A stretch of DNA of 50,232 nt. Source: Alphaproteobacteria bacterium (GTDB lineage Bacteria; Pseudomonadota; Alphaproteobacteria; Rhodobacterales; Rhodobacteraceae). This document shows positions 48,982 through 50,232 of this stretch, one piece after another. Below the pieces are notes generated by a model. The model ran no database searches. It saw only the letters and a program-made list of their open reading frames with translations, and had not been told where the DNA came from. The stretch lies in NCBI GenBank assembly GCA_030429105.1, contig JAUIDE010000018.1:1-50232 (forward strand), read 5' to 3'. The position numbers and the translations under genes were made by a program. Position 1 is the first letter of the stretch. The number at the start of each line of letters is the position of its first letter.

Positions 48982-50232
48982 GCGAGGAAGACCCGCCCCG
49001 CGCTGACGACGCCCTTCACCTTCACGTCCCGCAAGGCTTCCGGCGCGACGTCGAGCGGGTCCTCCGCCAGCACCGCGAAATCCGCGATCTTGCCCGCCTC
49101 GATGGAGCCGATCTCGTGGTCGAGCTTCAGCGTATAGGCCGCGCCGAGCGTGATCGCCTCCAGCGCCTCCGCCACGCCGATCCGTTGCTCCGGCCCGAGG
49201 CAGGCGCCGCTCATCGTCAATCTGTTCACCGCACACCACGCCGTGCCGAGCGGGGCCAAAGGCGTCACCGGCGCGTCGGAATGGATCGCCATCGGCACGC
49301 CGATGTCGAGGCAATCCCGGCAGGCGTCCATTCGCCGGGCCCGGTCCGGCCCGATGGACTTCAGAACATGCATGTCCCCGAAATACCAGATGTGGTTGGC
49401 GAAGAGATTGGCGCAGAGCCCGAGCGCCTTCATCCGCCGGAACTGCGCCCGGTCGATCAGCTGCCCGTGCTGCAGCGTGTGGCGATGGTCGGGCCAGGGA
49501 TGCGCCGCGATGGCCGCCTCCACCGCGTCAATCGCAAGCTCGGAGGCTTCGTCCCCGTTCGTGTGGATATGCATCTGTACATGCGCGGCGTGGAGGTCGC
49601 GGATCAGCGTCCGCGCCTGTTCCGGCGCGATGACCCAGATGCCGTTCGGCTGCCCGCCGAGATGCCCGGGCCAGCGCAGCCGCGCCGTGAAGCCCTGGAT
49701 CGAGCCGTCCAGCACCAGCTTCACCCCGCCGAGCCGCAGCCGGTCGGTGGACCGGCCCTTCAGCTTCAGCGCCATAGGCGCCACATCCCCCGGCGCCATC
49801 ATCGCCGCGCCGAGCATCGGCACGATGCGGAGCGGATAATCCGCGGCCCCCGTCGCGGCCAGGAGCGCCGCCACGTCCTCGTCCGGAAGGGCGGCGTGAA
49901 GGTCCGTCATCGTCGTCGTGCCGGTCTGCACCGCGATCCTGCCGAAATTCGCCACCGCTTCCGGATTGGCGGAGAGCGAGCGGAAATCGACGCCGATCCG
50001 CCGCATCAGCGGGAACATCGCCGCCATTTCCTGCAACTCGCCGTTCGGCTCCCCGTCCGCCCCCTTGGCGACGCCCTCCACATTCGTCTCCCGGCTGTAG
50101 CCGGCGAGGGCGAGGGCGGGGGAGTTGGCGGTCAGGAGGTGGAAGTTGGAATGCTGCACGGCGATGGGCCGCGTCGTCGAAACCGCGTCGAGATGCGTGC
50201 GGTTGAGCCGCTCCGTCGGCAGGAAGATCGGG
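48978..50232 (-). CDS. YtcJ-like metal-dependent amidohydrolase, C-terminal part (start beyond window)
   Basis: At least 417 residues are in the window; the frame has no stop from 50159 to the edge and continues with PTERLNRTHLDAVSTTRPIAVQHSNFHLLTANSPALALAGY, so the GTG at 50159 is not the true start. Recognisable: HSNFH (metal-binding His region), VKLVLDGSIQGFTA, HIHTNGDEASELAIDAVE, HTLQHGQLIDRAQFRR, and the C-terminal IEAGKIADFAVLAEDPLDVAPEALRDVKVKGVVSAGRVFLA. The family (amidohydrolase 3) hydrolyses amides or formyl derivatives; the substrate is unknown. Coupled by ATGA overlap to the CobW-type metallochaperone, suggesting it needs that protein for metal loading. Confidence 0.9.
   Translation of the reverse strand, partial: PIFLPTERLNRTHLDAVSTTRPIAVQHSNFHLLTANSPALALAGYSRETNVEGVAKGADGEPNGELQEMAAMFPLMRRIGVDFRSLSANPEAVANFGRIAVQTGTTTMTDLHAALPDEDVAALLAATGAADYPLRIVPMLGAAMMAPGDVAPMALKLKGRSTDRLRLGGVKLVLDGSIQGFTARLRWPGHLGGQPNGIWVIAPEQARTLIRDLHAAHVQMHIHTNGDEASELAIDAVEAAIAAHPWPDHRHTLQHGQLIDRAQFRRMKALGLCANLFANHIWYFGDMHVLKSIGPDRARRMDACRDCLDIGVPMAIHSDAPVTPLAPLGTAWCAVNRLTMSGACLGPEQRIGVAEALEAITLGAAYTLKLDHEIGSIEAGKIADFAVLAEDPLDVAPEALRDVKVKGVVSAGRVFLA

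Overview
This is a very GC-rich (roughly 70 %) chromosomal segment of an alphaproteobacterium, most likely of the Rhodobacterales or a close relative. The evidence is the GC-saturated third codon positions, the gene order tRNA-Trp, secE, nusG, rplKAJL, rpoBC, the RpoB/RpoC sequences, and accessory families common in that group (DUF3179, DUF465, the Anbu cluster). Nothing looks like a prophage, plasmid, transposon or CRISPR locus. This is core chromosome with housekeeping operons and small metabolic clusters. The assignment rests on recalled families; no search was run.

Layout. 1-3110 (-): TVP38/TMEM64 membrane protein, a mercuric-reductase-like flavoprotein disulfide reductase and a histidine kinase cut by the window edge. 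3177-5399: GNAT acetyltransferase, then the rpmH-rnpA-yidD-ttcA operon. 5421-7155 (-): leuA behind a probable leucine attenuator whose 17-codon leader peptide seems to start at the transcript's first base. 7272-11144: secreted DUF3179 protein, spermidine-synthase-like protein, and a secreted protein of about 18 MORN repeats. 11268-15938: short-form gltX, then cysS-cimA behind a second apparently leaderless leader peptide rich in Ile and Cys, the amino acids these two genes concern. 16450-23851: NDUFAF6-type squalene/phytoene-synthase-like protein, VOC and TPR proteins, class I aminotransferase, Popeye-like cyclic-nucleotide-domain membrane protein, GT4 glycosyltransferase, and a three-gene secreted operon ending in an SCO copper chaperone. 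23911-35958: tRNA-Trp, secE, nusG, L11, L1, L10, L7/L12, rpoB and rpoC, with a clear terminator after rpoC. 36283-41265: DUF465 protein, RluA-family pseudouridine synthase, TauE/SafE transporter, class III aminotransferase and amidase. 41429-47821: circularly permuted ATP-grasp, alpha-E, transglutaminase-like protease and Anbu (bacterial proteasome-like) genes, with an SDR translationally coupled to Anbu and a flavoprotein behind it. 48097-50232 (-): CobW/COG0523 GTPase and a YtcJ-like amidohydrolase that runs off the window.

The intergenic DNA holds the most unexpected structure. Four copies of a dispersed element of 160-190 bp lie downstream of genes. Each carries a 9-bp hairpin followed by a 10-11-bp hairpin. 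The stem sequences differ between copies but the pairing is kept by compensatory changes. A fifth locus before cysS has the same two-hairpin layout with unrelated stems. Together with the two amino-acid leader peptides and the Anbu tagging/proteolysis cluster, these are the main candidates for follow-up.
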